Assembly: GCF_024055605.1 (NCBI RefSeq)
Contig: NZ_JAMXLX010000004.1
Coordinates: 418,509 to 482,508, forward strand
Length of the DNA: 64,000 bases
Direction: 5' to 3'
Source of the DNA: Ciceribacter sichuanensis
GTDB lineage: Bacteria; Pseudomonadota; Alphaproteobacteria; Rhizobiales; Rhizobiaceae
Program-made: the position numbers and the translations under genes
Shown: positions 16,722 to 25,180 of the stretch, one piece after another
Numbering within the stretch: the first letter of the stretch is position 1
Layout of the letters: every line of letters begins with the position of its first letter
The notes under the pieces: model-generated
What the model was told of the DNA's origin: nothing
Database searches by the model: none
The model's input: only the letters and a program-made list of their open reading frames with translations

Positions 16722-17639
16722 TCAGCCCCCGATCGCGATCGAATAGAGATCTTCCGGCGTCACCACCAGCTCGATCGCAAGCCTCAGGCCGACGGCAAGG
16801 ACCAGCAGGCCGAGCAGCGCGCGAAGTTGTTCGCCGCGCAGCTTCTGGCCGACGCGAACACCGTATTGCGCGCCGATCACGCCGGCTAGCATCAGGATGA
16901 AGGCGAGCACGATATCGACGGAGAAGTTGGTCGCGGCCTGCATCACGGTGGTGAAGGCGGTGGTGAAGATGATCTGGAAAAGCGACGTGCCGACAACCAC
17001 GCTGGTTGGAATGCGCAGGAGGTAGATCATCGCAGGCACCATGATGAAGCCGCCGCCGACGCCCATCACGGATGTCAGGATGCCGATGGCGAAACCCAGA
17101 GCGAGCACCGGCAGGACGCTCAGATAGATCTTCGATTTCTTGAAGCGCATCTTGAACGGAAGCCGGTGCACCCAGTTGTGCTGTCCGGGTCGCTTGAGGC
17201 TGACCGGCTGGTTCTTCGCGGCCCGCCTCATGGCGTTCAGGCTTTCCATCAGCATGAGCGCGCCGACGGTGCCGAGGAAGATCACGTAGAGCAGCGAGAT
17301 GACGAGATCGAGCTGGCCGAGACGCCTGAGCCAGGAGAAGATGACAACACCGACCGAGGCGCCGGCCAGACCTCCGATCAGCAGCACCGTGCCAAGCTTG
17401 ACGTCCAGCGTCCCGCGCCGGAAATGGGTGATAGCGCCGGAAACCGAGGAGGCCACCACCTGGTTCGCGCCGGTCGCAACGGCAACCACCGGCGGGATAT
17501 TGTAGAAGATCAGGAGCGGGGTGATCAGGAAGCCGCCGCCGACGCCGAACATGCCGGAAAGGAAACCGACGGCTGCACCCATCCCGAGAATGATGAAGAT
17601 GTTCACCGACAATTCTGCTATCGGCAGGTAGATTGTCAC
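16722..17639 (-). CDS. sulfite exporter TauE/SafE family protein
   Basis: A 305-residue membrane protein from GTG 17639 (VTIYLPIAELSVN, read with initiator Met); an upstream ATG at 17762 would add 41 residues of non-membrane sequence and is less likely. About eight helices with the paired repeats GMGAAVGFLSGMFGVGGGFLITP and ALGFAIGILTSVMGVGGGFIMVP that define the family. Members export sulfite, sulfoacetate or other organic anions. Forms an operon with the TIGR02186 gene downstream. Substrate not determined. Confidence 0.9.
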   Translation of the reverse strand: MTIYLPIAELSVNIFIILGMGAAVGFLSGMFGVGGGFLITPLLIFYNIPPVVAVATGANQVVASSVSGAITHFRRGTLDVKLGTVLLIGGLAGASVGVVIFSWLRRLGQLDLVISLLYVIFLGTVGALMLMESLNAMRRAAKNQPVSLKRPGQHNWVHRLPFKMRFKKSKIYLSVLPVLALGFAIGILTSVMGVGGGFIMVPAMIYLLRIPTSVVVGTSLFQIIFTTAFTTVMQAATNFSVDIVLAFILMLAGVIGAQYGVRVGQKLRGEQLRALLGLLVLAVGLRLAIELVVTPEDLYSIAIGG

Positions 17640-17845
17640 GCTCGGGCCTCTGAATGCGTCTGCCCGCCGGAGCGGGTTGGTACAAAACGGGTTCGGAAAT
17701 GCGGCCGGTCTCAGGCAAAAGCTAAATGGGCTCAAGTCCTTGCCGGACTTGATCCCCGTCATTTCTCTTGCGCTCGCAGACCGGTCGAGTCAATTCGCGC
17801 TCAAGCCATACGCCAGCATTTTCCGAATTTTATGACCGTTCGCGA

Positions 17846-20800
17846 CTATTTGTTGCGTTCCAGCAGCGCATTCACCAGCTTGTCCGTAACCTGACCCGTT
17901 GGCTGTTCGCCGATCGAGGTCTGGAACGCCTTGATTGCTGCGACCGTCTTGGCGCCCATCACGCCATCGGGGCTGCCGGCATCGAAGCCGTTCTTGTTCA
18001 GGATCGCCTGAATGTTGCCGATCGCCTTCTTCATGTCGACGCTGGCGGTCTTCAGTCCCTTGCCGGCCCATTCGTCCGGCGTGTTGGCCGTGTTGGCATC
18101 CGGATCGAGCGGCTTGGGCTTCCAGAGGTCAACCGCAGCACGGGCACGTTCGAGCTGTTCCGGGCGCATGGCGTTCGCAACTTCGTCGCGCTTCTGGGCG
18201 GCGTCCTTGTCTCCATCCTTCGCCGCAATCGCAAACCACTTGTAGGAGGTTTCCAGATCCTGCTGCACGCCATTGCCGCGGGCATAGAGGATGGCGAGGT
18301 TGAACTGACTGTCGGAGACGCCATAGTCGGCGGCCTTGGAGAACCACTCGACCGCCTTTGCATAATCCTGGCCGCCGTCCGCGCCGGATGCGAAAAGCAC
18401 CGCGAGATTGTGCATGGCGCTGGCATTGCCGGCATCCGCTGCCTGCTGATAGAGGCGTTTCGCCGCCGCGATGTCACGCGGAACGCCGGTTCCCTTTTCG
18501 TAAAGGTTGGCCAGCCGGTACTGCGCCGGTGCAAAGCCGCGATCGGCTGCAAGCTGATACCACTTTGCGGCCTCGGCAAAGTCGCTGGCGACACCGCGGC
18601 CATCGGTATAGCGCGCGCCGATTTCGAACAGCGCCACCGGATCGCCTTCCTTCGCGGCAATGACGAGCGACGGCGGAGAGATTGCTTCCGGCACGATGAT
18701 GGCCGGGGCAGCTTCCGCCTGCACGGGCTGGGTCGCTGCACTGCCTGCGGGCTCCGCCTGACTGGCAGGCGGCGCAAAGGCGGCGCTATCCTGAGGGCTG
18801 TCCTCGGCGGCGGACTGCAGCGTCGAGAGGGAATCGCCGCCATCGAGCGGTGCCTGCTCGACGCTTGCGACCGGTGCCGCCTGCGATATTGCGTCCGTAC
18901 CTTCTTCCGTCACAGACGGTGCGACAGCGGCAACCTTGGCTTCAGGCTGGCTTTCGACCGCTGCCGGTGCCATGCCGCTTTCCTGCGGCTTTGTCGTCTC
19001 GATGATGACCGGCGGTGCCTTCTCTCCGCGGATGAGTGTCGTGACGAGCGGCATGGCCATCGCAGCCAGCAGGATCGCGCCGACCGCCATCAGGATCGGG
19101 CGGCGATAGCGAGCAAATCCGCTGAGGGCGGAAATGCCGGGCTTTGCGTTGCGGGCGCCCTGCTGTGCAAGATCCATCTCCTGCGCGGCAGCCTGTGCGG
19201 CTCTGCGCGCGGCGGCAATATAGTCGGTGCGGTCGCCGTCGGCGGACGTATTTCCGGCGTTACCCTTTTGGTTCGCCTGGGAGGCACGCACGCGCTCGAG
19301 GATCTTCCGCACGTCGGGCGCGCCGGAGCCGGGTTCCAGCAGTTCGTTTGCCTGTTCCGGTGGCAGCATGTCGGAAGGATCGATCGACGGAGCCGGATCG
19401 ATTACCTGTCGACCGACCGGCTGCTCCTCGGCGTTTTTCTTCTGGCCGGGCAGAAAGCGCTTGCCAAGGCCGGCCAGGAGACTGGGCTTGCCCGGTTTCT
19501 TGCCGGGACGTGTTGCCTCGATGACTGGCAGGGCGGTCATCGTCGTTTCGATTGCCGGAGAGCCGAAAAGCGGGGTGTGCTCGCGATCGTCTTCCTCCGC
19601 CTGCATGGCTGGAGAAGCGAAGGGAGGGCGGAACGGCTCTTCTTCCTGAACGGCATAGGCCGGGGCCGGTGCTTCCGCATGGGCAGGTTCGCGGTACGGA
19701 GCAGAAGCCGGCGGCTCCTCGAAATGCGCCGTGCGGTCGTCGATCTGGTCGAGCCGGCTTGCGATCTGAACGAGAGTATCGTGCAGGGCCTCGAACGTGC
19801 GGTGGGTGCGCTCCTCGGAATTCCGGCTGAAATCCTCAAGGTTTCTCAGGTGGTCGGAGAGCGCCGAGAGCGCGGCGATGTCGGCGGATCCGGCCGCACC
19901 TTGCGAAGGCATCCGCTGTGCATAGCTTTCCATCACGGTTTCGGCAGCCTGACGGGCCGCCTCGATGATGTACTCGTCGCTCGTCGCCATATAGTCTTCG
20001 AGCGCGGAAATGCGGTCTGCCACGGCGTCGTCGATGCCGCCCGTCGAGGGGCGGGCGATCAGTGCGGAGAGATGGGCGATCTGTTCTTCAAGCCCACGCA
20101 GGCTGGCGCTTTCGCCAGCCGGAACGCCGGCATTTTCCTCGATCCGGTCGACGACGGCGTTCAGGCGATCCTCAAGACCGCGCAGCATGCTGTCATCGAT
20201 CCGCGCCACGGCAGCCGGCTGCGGTACTTCCAGGCCTTCGATGCGGCGGGCAAGAAGTTCCAGCCTGTCGGCCAGCCGATCATTGACTGCGCCGTGGTCC
20301 AAAGCGTCGATCTTGCGGGAGATGTCGGCGAGATAGCCCGTGAGTTCGGGTTGCGCTACCGGGGCCTGTGTATTGCGTTCCAGCACATGCGAAAGCATGT
20401 CCAGCCGTTCTTCGAGACGGCTTGCCGAGCGCTCCTCGGACAGAAGCTCGATGCGGTCCGTCAGCTGTTCGATGCGGCGAGCGAGATCGGAGTTCGGCCG
20501 TTCCTCGCTGACCCGGCGGTCGCCAAAGGCCTCGATCTGGTGGGCGAGACCCGCAATCCGGTCTTCGAGACGCTGGAAGAGGCTGTTGTCAGGGCTGCCG
20601 GAATTGCGCGAGCCGGCGACGATCGCGCGGCTGATCTCGTCCAGCCGCATGTCTATGCCCGCGAATTGTTCGCTCATCATCCGTTCGCTGGGGTCGATAT
20701 GCGAACCGATCTGCTCGAGCGCGGTTGCGACCGTCATCAGCTTTTCTTCAAGCGCCTGAATGGAGCGATTGTCACCGACGCGGCCGAGATAGCTCTTGAT

Positions 20801-21613
20801 ATCGTCGAGGCGGTCGGCAAGGCGTACCAGTTCCTCGCGCATCGCGGCCGGATCGACGTCGCCGATCTTTTCCTCGATGTGGCTCCAGCGATTGTCCATG
20901 CGGCGCACGGAATCCTCGCGGGCAAGCCCATCCATCAGGGAACGAAGCTCTTCGAATTCCTCCCGCAATCCATCGGCACCCGGTGCGCGGGCAACGCCGA
21001 GATGCTGGATGCTTTCCGCCAGTCGAGCAATGTCGTTGCGCAGCGTTTCGGAGGGGCGCTGTTCCTCGGCGAGCGAGCGGATGGTGCGCATCTCGGCACG
21101 CAGCGTGCTGACCTCGCGCGAAAGGCTCTCGGAAATATCCTGCTTCAGTTCCTGCCTCAGTCCGAGCAGGGCTTGAGTGATCTCGCGGGTCATCGTTTCG
21201 GGAGCCGGAGCCGTGGAAGTCACGTCATGGGAGAGCGGCGGGTTCTGACGAAGCGGGGCCTGCCGCGGGCGTTCTTCCTGCGGTTCATAGGAGCGGCCAT
21301 ATCCGGACGACCGCTCTGACGGACGCTGGCGGCTGTCTTCGAGCGCGCGCTGGCGCTGGCGGATTTCGCTGAGTGGGTCCATCGCGGCTTCGCGCGCCGG
21401 CCGCTGATAGCGGTCCGCAACGCGGTCGCGATAGGCCTCACGCGGCATTTCCTCGGCGGGACGAGCGCGCGGCGAGGTGGTTCCCATCAGGCCCTCGATC
21501 CTCGCTTCCAGTCCCTCGATGGTGCGGCTCAGCGCATCGAGCGACGAAGATCCGCCGGGACGGGAAGAGGGTGATCGCGATCCGTTCATGGTTCTGCTCG
21601 CTTCGAAAAGCAC
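17846..21613 (-). CDS. podJ: polar localisation factor PodJ (coiled coil, TM, Sel1 repeats, peptidoglycan-binding domain)
   Basis: A 1,255-residue protein with the full PodJ layout: a cytoplasmic N-terminal region (1-about 830) rich in heptad coiled coil (many RLDDIK, LAERIEQLTDRIELL-like runs), one membrane segment at about 837-860, a Pro/Ala/Glu linker, four Sel1/TPR-like repeats at about 988-1141 (ALFEIGARYTDGRGV, QYRLANLYEKGTGV, MHNLAVLFASGADG, QFNLAILYARGNGV), and a C-terminal peptidoglycan-binding domain (about 1190-1250, IQAILNKNGFDAGSPDGVMG). In Agrobacterium and Caulobacter PodJ marks the new or growth pole and organises cell-cycle proteins. Transcribed away from the beta-oxidation operon. 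Confidence 0.9.
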   Translation of the reverse strand: MLFEASRTMNGSRSPSSRPGGSSSLDALSRTIEGLEARIEGLMGTTSPRARPAEEMPREAYRDRVADRYQRPAREAAMDPLSEIRQRQRALEDSRQRPSERSSGYGRSYEPQEERPRQAPLRQNPPLSHDVTSTAPAPETMTREITQALLGLRQELKQDISESLSREVSTLRAEMRTIRSLAEEQRPSETLRNDIARLAESIQHLGVARAPGADGLREEFEELRSLMDGLAREDSVRRMDNRWSHIEEKIGDVDPAAMREELVRLADRLDDIKSYLGRVGDNRSIQALEEKLMTVATALEQIGSHIDPSERMMSEQFAGIDMRLDEISRAIVAGSRNSGSPDNSLFQRLEDRIAGLAHQIEAFGDRRVSEERPNSDLARRIEQLTDRIELLSEERSASRLEERLDMLSHVLERNTQAPVAQPELTGYLADISRKIDALDHGAVNDRLADRLELLARRIEGLEVPQPAAVARIDDSMLRGLEDRLNAVVDRIEENAGVPAGESASLRGLEEQIAHLSALIARPSTGGIDDAVADRISALEDYMATSDEYIIEAARQAAETVMESYAQRMPSQGAAGSADIAALSALSDHLRNLEDFSRNSEERTHRTFEALHDTLVQIASRLDQIDDRTAHFEEPPASAPYREPAHAEAPAPAYAVQEEEPFRPPFASPAMQAEEDDREHTPLFGSPAIETTMTALPVIEATRPGKKPGKPSLLAGLGKRFLPGQKKNAEEQPVGRQVIDPAPSIDPSDMLPPEQANELLEPGSGAPDVRKILERVRASQANQKGNAGNTSADGDRTDYIAAARRAAQAAAQEMDLAQQGARNAKPGISALSGFARYRRPILMAVGAILLAAMAMPLVTTLIRGEKAPPVIIETTKPQESGMAPAAVESQPEAKVAAVAPSVTEEGTDAISQAAPVASVEQAPLDGGDSLSTLQSAAEDSPQDSAAFAPPASQAEPAGSAATQPVQAEAAPAIIVPEAISPPSLVIAAKEGDPVALFEIGARYTDGRGVASDFAEAAKWYQLAADRGFAPAQYRLANLYEKGTGVPRDIAAAKRLYQQAADAGNASAMHNLAVLFASGADGGQDYAKAVEWFSKAADYGVSDSQFNLAILYARGNGVQQDLETSYKWFAIAAKDGDKDAAQKRDEVANAMRPEQLERARAAVDLWKPKPLDPDANTANTPDEWAGKGLKTASVDMKKAIGNIQAILNKNGFDAGSPDGVMGAKTVAAIKAFQTSIGEQPTGQVTDKLVNALLERNK

Positions 21614-21682
21614 CTTCGGCCGGGCTGAAGGCGGATTAGTGGGTCGATGATGCGCATTTTCACCTGTTTCGGCTGCATTGCC

Positions 21683-21687
21683 GACTC
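21683..21687. promoter_or_regulatory. GANTC (CcrM methylation) site upstream of podJ
   Basis: A single GACTC lies 70 bases upstream of the podJ start codon. In Caulobacter, podJ transcription depends on GcrA and on CcrM methylation at GANTC sites, so the site may link podJ to the cell cycle here. One 5-base match can occur by chance. Confidence 0.25.
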
Positions 21688-21891
21688 AATGGCGATCACG
21701 GGTTGCGGATCATCACCTTCACCGGCCACAATTCATGAAACGTGGTAAATAAGCCGTTAACCTGCCTGAAAATTTTTTAACGTTTGCGCAGTACGATCCG
21801 AAGGATAGGCGGCGGATTAGCTCCTTTGGGTGAGGCGCTGGCGAGGCGTGGGGGAGCGTTACTGCTGCAAAAATGAGGCCGTATCCAGATT

Positions 21892-21913
21892 TTGACGTTT
21901 ACGCGCACGTCAA
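21892..21913 (+). promoter_or_regulatory. palindrome upstream of the beta-oxidation operon
   Basis: Perfect inverted repeat TTGACGT and ACGTCAA with an 8-base spacer (TTACGCGC), about 64 bases before the acyl-CoA dehydrogenase start. ACGT-centred palindromes of this type are known as binding sites of MerR-family LiuR-like regulators of fatty acid and branched amino acid breakdown; assignment to such a regulator is inferred. Confidence 0.45.
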
Positions 21914-21976
21914 TTATTTGTATAAGCATGAACCAGTCCGGCCCGCCCGGTTTCACGTCTCGGAGGAAGATGATCC

Positions 21977-23770
21977 ATGCCTGTGTATAAGGCTCCCGTA
22001 AACGACACGCTTTTCGTTCTGAACAACGTCCTTGGCCTTGAGCGCTACCACAACCTGCCCGGGTTCGAGGATGCGACGCCGGACATGGTCGAGGCGATCG
22101 TCGGGGAGGCCGCGAAGCTGGCAGAGGAACAGCTTTTCCCGCTCAATCTTTCCGGCGATCAGGAAGGCTGCAAACGTCACGACGATGCGAGCGTCACCGT
22201 GCCGAAGGGCTTCAAGGAGGCCTATGACGCCTATTGCCAGGGCGGCTGGATCGGTCTGGCCGTGCCGCAGGAATTCGGCGGACAGGGCCTGCCTTACACC
22301 CTTCATGCTGCCGTCGGCGAATACATGTCGTCCGCCAACATGGCACTGATGATGTATCCCGGCCTGACCCAGGGCGCGATTGCCGCGATCCTCGTTCACG
22401 GTTCGGACGAGCAGAAAAAGACCTATCTGCCGAAGATGGTCGAAGGCACCTGGTCCGGCACCATGAACCTGACGGAGCCCCATTGCGGCACCGATCTCGG
22501 CCTGCTGCGTACCAAGGCCGTTCCAAACGGCGACGGCAGCTACAGGATTTCCGGTCAGAAGATCTTCATCTCCGCCGGTGAACACGGCATGACCGACAAC
22601 ATCATCCATCTGGTGATCGCCCGTATCGAGGGCGCGCCCGAGGGAACCAAGGGCATCTCGCTCTTCGTCGTGCCGAAGTATCTCGTCAATGAGGATGGCT
22701 CGCTCGGCGCGCGCAATGGCGTCTCCTGCGGCGCCATCGAGCACAAGATGGGTATTCACGGCAACGCCACCTGCGTCATGAATTATGACGAGGCCACCGG
22801 CTTCCTGATCGGTCAGGAAAACAAGGGCCTTTCCGCCATGTTCGTCATGATGAACGAGGCCCGCCTCGGCGTTGGCCTGCAGGGCCTTTCCATCGCTGAA
22901 GTCGCCTATCAGAACGCTGCCAATTATGCCCGCGAGCGCATTCAGGGTCGTTCGCTTTCCGGCGTCAAGGCACCGGACAAGAAGGCCGATCCGATCATCG
23001 TGCATCCGGATATCCGCCGTTCGCTCCTGACCATCAAGGCCTTCACCGAGGCCGGCCGCGCCTTCACGCTCTGGACCGCATTGCAGTCCGATATCGCTCA
23101 CCGCTCCGGCGACGAGAAGGAAAAGCAGGCGGCCGACGATCTGCTCGGCCTGATGACGCCTATCCTGAAAGGTGTGCTGACGGACAAGGGCTTCGATCAC
23201 GCCGTCATGGCGCAGCAGGTCTTCGGCGGTCACGGCTATATCGAAGAACACGGCATGAGCCAGTATGTTCGCGATGCCCGTATCGCCATGATCTATGAGG
23301 GCGCAAACGGCATCCAGGCGCTCGATCTGGTCGGTCGCAAGCTCGGCATGAACGGTGGCCGCGCCGTGATGGCGTTGTTCAACGAGATCGGTGCTTTCTG
23401 CGAGGAAAACCGCGCCGATGAAAATCTTGTCCTCTACACCAAGGGCTTGAAGAAGGGCCTGAACGACCTGCAGGCCGCGACCATGTGGTTCATGCAGAAC
23501 GCCATGGCCAAGCCGGACAATGCCGGTGCCGGTTCCACCGACTACATGCATCTCTTCGGTCTCGTCGTCCTCGGTTACATGTGGGCGAAGATGGCGAAAT
23601 CCGCCAACGAGGCTCTTGCCGCCGGCAATGGCGATGCCGACTATTACAAGAACAAGCTTCTGACCGGCCGCTTCTACATGGAGAAGATCATGCCGGAAAC
23701 GGCACTTCGCAAGACCCGCATTGAGGCTGGCAGCGACAGCCTGATGGAGATGGCAGCGGAAGCATTCTGA
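21977..23770 (+). CDS. acyl-CoA dehydrogenase, long form with C-terminal domain
   Basis: A 597-residue FAD enzyme for the first step of beta-oxidation (acyl-CoA to trans-2-enoyl-CoA). Signatures: [30 protein letters not shown] (FAD/substrate loop), [24 protein letters not shown], and [38 protein letters not shown], in which the Glu of YEG is the catalytic base. About 590 residues and a C-terminal extension of some 130 residues place it with the AidB/FadE-like long subgroup. First gene of an operon with a thiolase and a bifunctional protein. GGAGGAAG precedes the ATG. Confidence 0.93.
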   Translation: MPVYKAPVNDTLFVLNNVLGLERYHNLPGFEDATPDMVEAIVGEAAKLAEEQLFPLNLSGDQEGCKRHDDASVTVPKGFKEAYDAYCQGGWIGLAVPQEFGGQGLPYTLHAAVGEYMSSANMALMMYPGLTQGAIAAILVHGSDEQKKTYLPKMVEGTWSGTMNLTEPHCGTDLGLLRTKAVPNGDGSYRISGQKIFISAGEHGMTDNIIHLVIARIEGAPEGTKGISLFVVPKYLVNEDGSLGARNGVSCGAIEHKMGIHGNATCVMNYDEATGFLIGQENKGLSAMFVMMNEARLGVGLQGLSIAEVAYQNAANYARERIQGRSLSGVKAPDKKADPIIVHPDIRRSLLTIKAFTEAGRAFTLWTALQSDIAHRSGDEKEKQAADDLLGLMTPILKGVLTDKGFDHAVMAQQVFGGHGYIEEHGMSQYVRDARIAMIYEGANGIQALDLVGRKLGMNGGRAVMALFNEIGAFCEENRADENLVLYTKGLKKGLNDLQAATMWFMQNAMAKPDNAGAGSTDYMHLFGLVVLGYMWAKMAKSANEALAAGNGDADYYKNKLLTGRFYMEKIMPETALRKTRIEAGSDSLMEMAAEAF

Positions 23771-23796
23771 GGATTTGCCCCTTACGCTATGCCTCT

Positions 23797-23867
23797 CCCC
23801 GCAAGCGGGGCGCGAGGGAGCGACAGGGCGCCCCAAACGTCCCTTCTCCCCGTTCACGGGGAGAAGG
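23797..23867. repeat. dispersed palindromic repeat with two hairpins
   Basis: Intergenic element between the dehydrogenase and thiolase genes. A small hairpin CCCCGCAAGCGGGG (23797-23810) is followed by a long perfect one with arms CCTTCTCCCCG and CGGGGAGAAGG around TTCA (23842-23867). The same arms recur at 27408-27433. Such elements are common between rhizobial genes. Confidence 0.8.
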
Positions 23868-23955
23868 TGCCGGCAGGCGGATGAGGGGTGAAGTGTTGCA
23901 GGGTGCTGAATAAGCAGGGTTTCAAGGCGCTCAAGCGCCAAAGGGAGAGAGAACG

Positions 23956-25164
23956 ATGACAGAAGTCTTCATTTACGACCACGTGCGCACGCCGCGCGGG
24001 CGCGGCAAGAAGGACGGTTCGCTGCACGAAGTGCCGTCCGTCCGTCTGGCAGCCAAGTCGCTGGAAGCGATCCGTGACCGCAACGGTCTTGATACCGCGA
24101 CCGTCGACGACATCATCATGGGCTGCGTCGATCCGGTCATGGACGCCGGCGCCGTGATCCCGAAGGCGGCCGCCTTCGAAGCAGGCTATTCGAGCAAGGC
24201 TCCGGGCATGCAGATCTCGCGCTTCTGCGCCTCCGCTCTCGACGCCGTGAACCTCGCGGCCGGCAAGGTCAAGGCGGGCTCGGACGATATCGTCATCGCA
24301 GGCGGCGTCGAGAGCATGTCCCGCGTCGGCATGGGCATGTCGGGCGGCTCCTGGTACATGGACCCGTCGGTCAACTTCCCGGCCTATTTCATGCCGCAGG
24401 GCGTCTCCGCCGACCTGATTGCCACCAAATACGGCTTCAGCCGCGATGATGTCGACGCCTATGCGGTCGAAAGCCAGAGGCGCGCTGCCCACGCCTGGGA
24501 AAGCGGTTATTTCTCGAAGTCCGTCATTCCGGTGAAGGACATCAACGGCCTGACCATCCTCGACAAGGACGAGCACATGCGGCCGGGCACTGACATGCAG
24601 GCTCTGGCACAGTTGCAGCCTTCGTTCCAGATGCCGGGTGAAATGGGCGGCTTCGAAGCCGTCGGCATCCAGGCCCATCCCGAAATCGAACGCATCAACT
24701 ATGTCCATCACGCCGGCAACTCGTCGGGCATTGTCGATGGCTCGGCCGCCGTGCTGATCGGCTCCAGGGCCGGCGGCGAGACCATGGGCATCAAGCCCCG
24801 CGCCCGCATCAGGGCTTTCGCCAATATCGGCTCGGACCCCGCGCTGATGCTGACCGGCCCGGTCGACGTCACCGAGAAGCTCCTCGCCAAGACCGGCATG
24901 AAGATTTCGGATATCGACCTGTTCGAACTCAACGAAGCCTTCGCCGCCGTCGTCCTTCGCTTCATGCAGGCTTTCGAGGTCGACCACTCGAAGATGAACG
25001 TCAATGGCGGTGCGATCGCCATGGGCCATCCGCTCGGCGCAACCGGCGCGATGATCCTCGGCACTGTGCTCGACGAACTGGAGCGCCGCGACCTGAACAC
25101 GGCGCTCGTCACGCTCTGCATCGGCGCTGGCATGGGCACGGCAACCGTCATCGAACGCGTCTGA
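23956..25164 (+). CDS. fadA: acetyl-CoA C-acyltransferase (thiolase)
   Basis: A 402-residue thiolase that cleaves 3-ketoacyl-CoA with CoA, last step of beta-oxidation. Acyl-accepting Cys91 lies in SRFCASALDAVNLA; the AGGVESMSRVGMGM stretch, NVNGGAIAMGHPLGATGAM with the catalytic His, and LCIGAGMGTA with the second catalytic Cys complete the active site. Middle gene of the operon, separated from the dehydrogenase by a repeat element and from the next gene by 16 bases, hence probably translated from its own site (AGGGAGAGAG). Confidence 0.92.
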   Translation: MTEVFIYDHVRTPRGRGKKDGSLHEVPSVRLAAKSLEAIRDRNGLDTATVDDIIMGCVDPVMDAGAVIPKAAAFEAGYSSKAPGMQISRFCASALDAVNLAAGKVKAGSDDIVIAGGVESMSRVGMGMSGGSWYMDPSVNFPAYFMPQGVSADLIATKYGFSRDDVDAYAVESQRRAAHAWESGYFSKSVIPVKDINGLTILDKDEHMRPGTDMQALAQLQPSFQMPGEMGGFEAVGIQAHPEIERINYVHHAGNSSGIVDGSAAVLIGSRAGGETMGIKPRARIRAFANIGSDPALMLTGPVDVTEKLLAKTGMKISDIDLFELNEAFAAVVLRFMQAFEVDHSKMNVNGGAIAMGHPLGATGAMILGTVLDELERRDLNTALVTLCIGAGMGTATVIERV

Positions 25165-25180
25165 TTTCTGGGAGGAAGCA

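Larger units (their letters stand above)
21614..21976. other. divergent intergenic region between podJ and the beta-oxidation operon
   Basis: 363 bases without a gene. It holds an AT-rich stretch with GTTAAC and TTTTTTAACG near 21750-21785, one GANTC site near the podJ start, and a palindrome near the acyl-CoA dehydrogenase start (listed separately). It must contain the promoters of both divergent transcripts. Confidence 0.6.

Noticed and set aside
17768..21319. 1,183-codon open frame antisense to podJ
   Set aside because: Shadow of the high-GC codon bias of podJ; the protein is repetitive, lacks a recognisable domain and has no ribosome binding site.
21735..21790. Possible CtrA-binding site upstream of podJ
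   Set aside because: The nearest match to TTAA-N7-TTAA has a mismatch in one half, and the two GTTAAC/TTTAAC boxes are too far apart.
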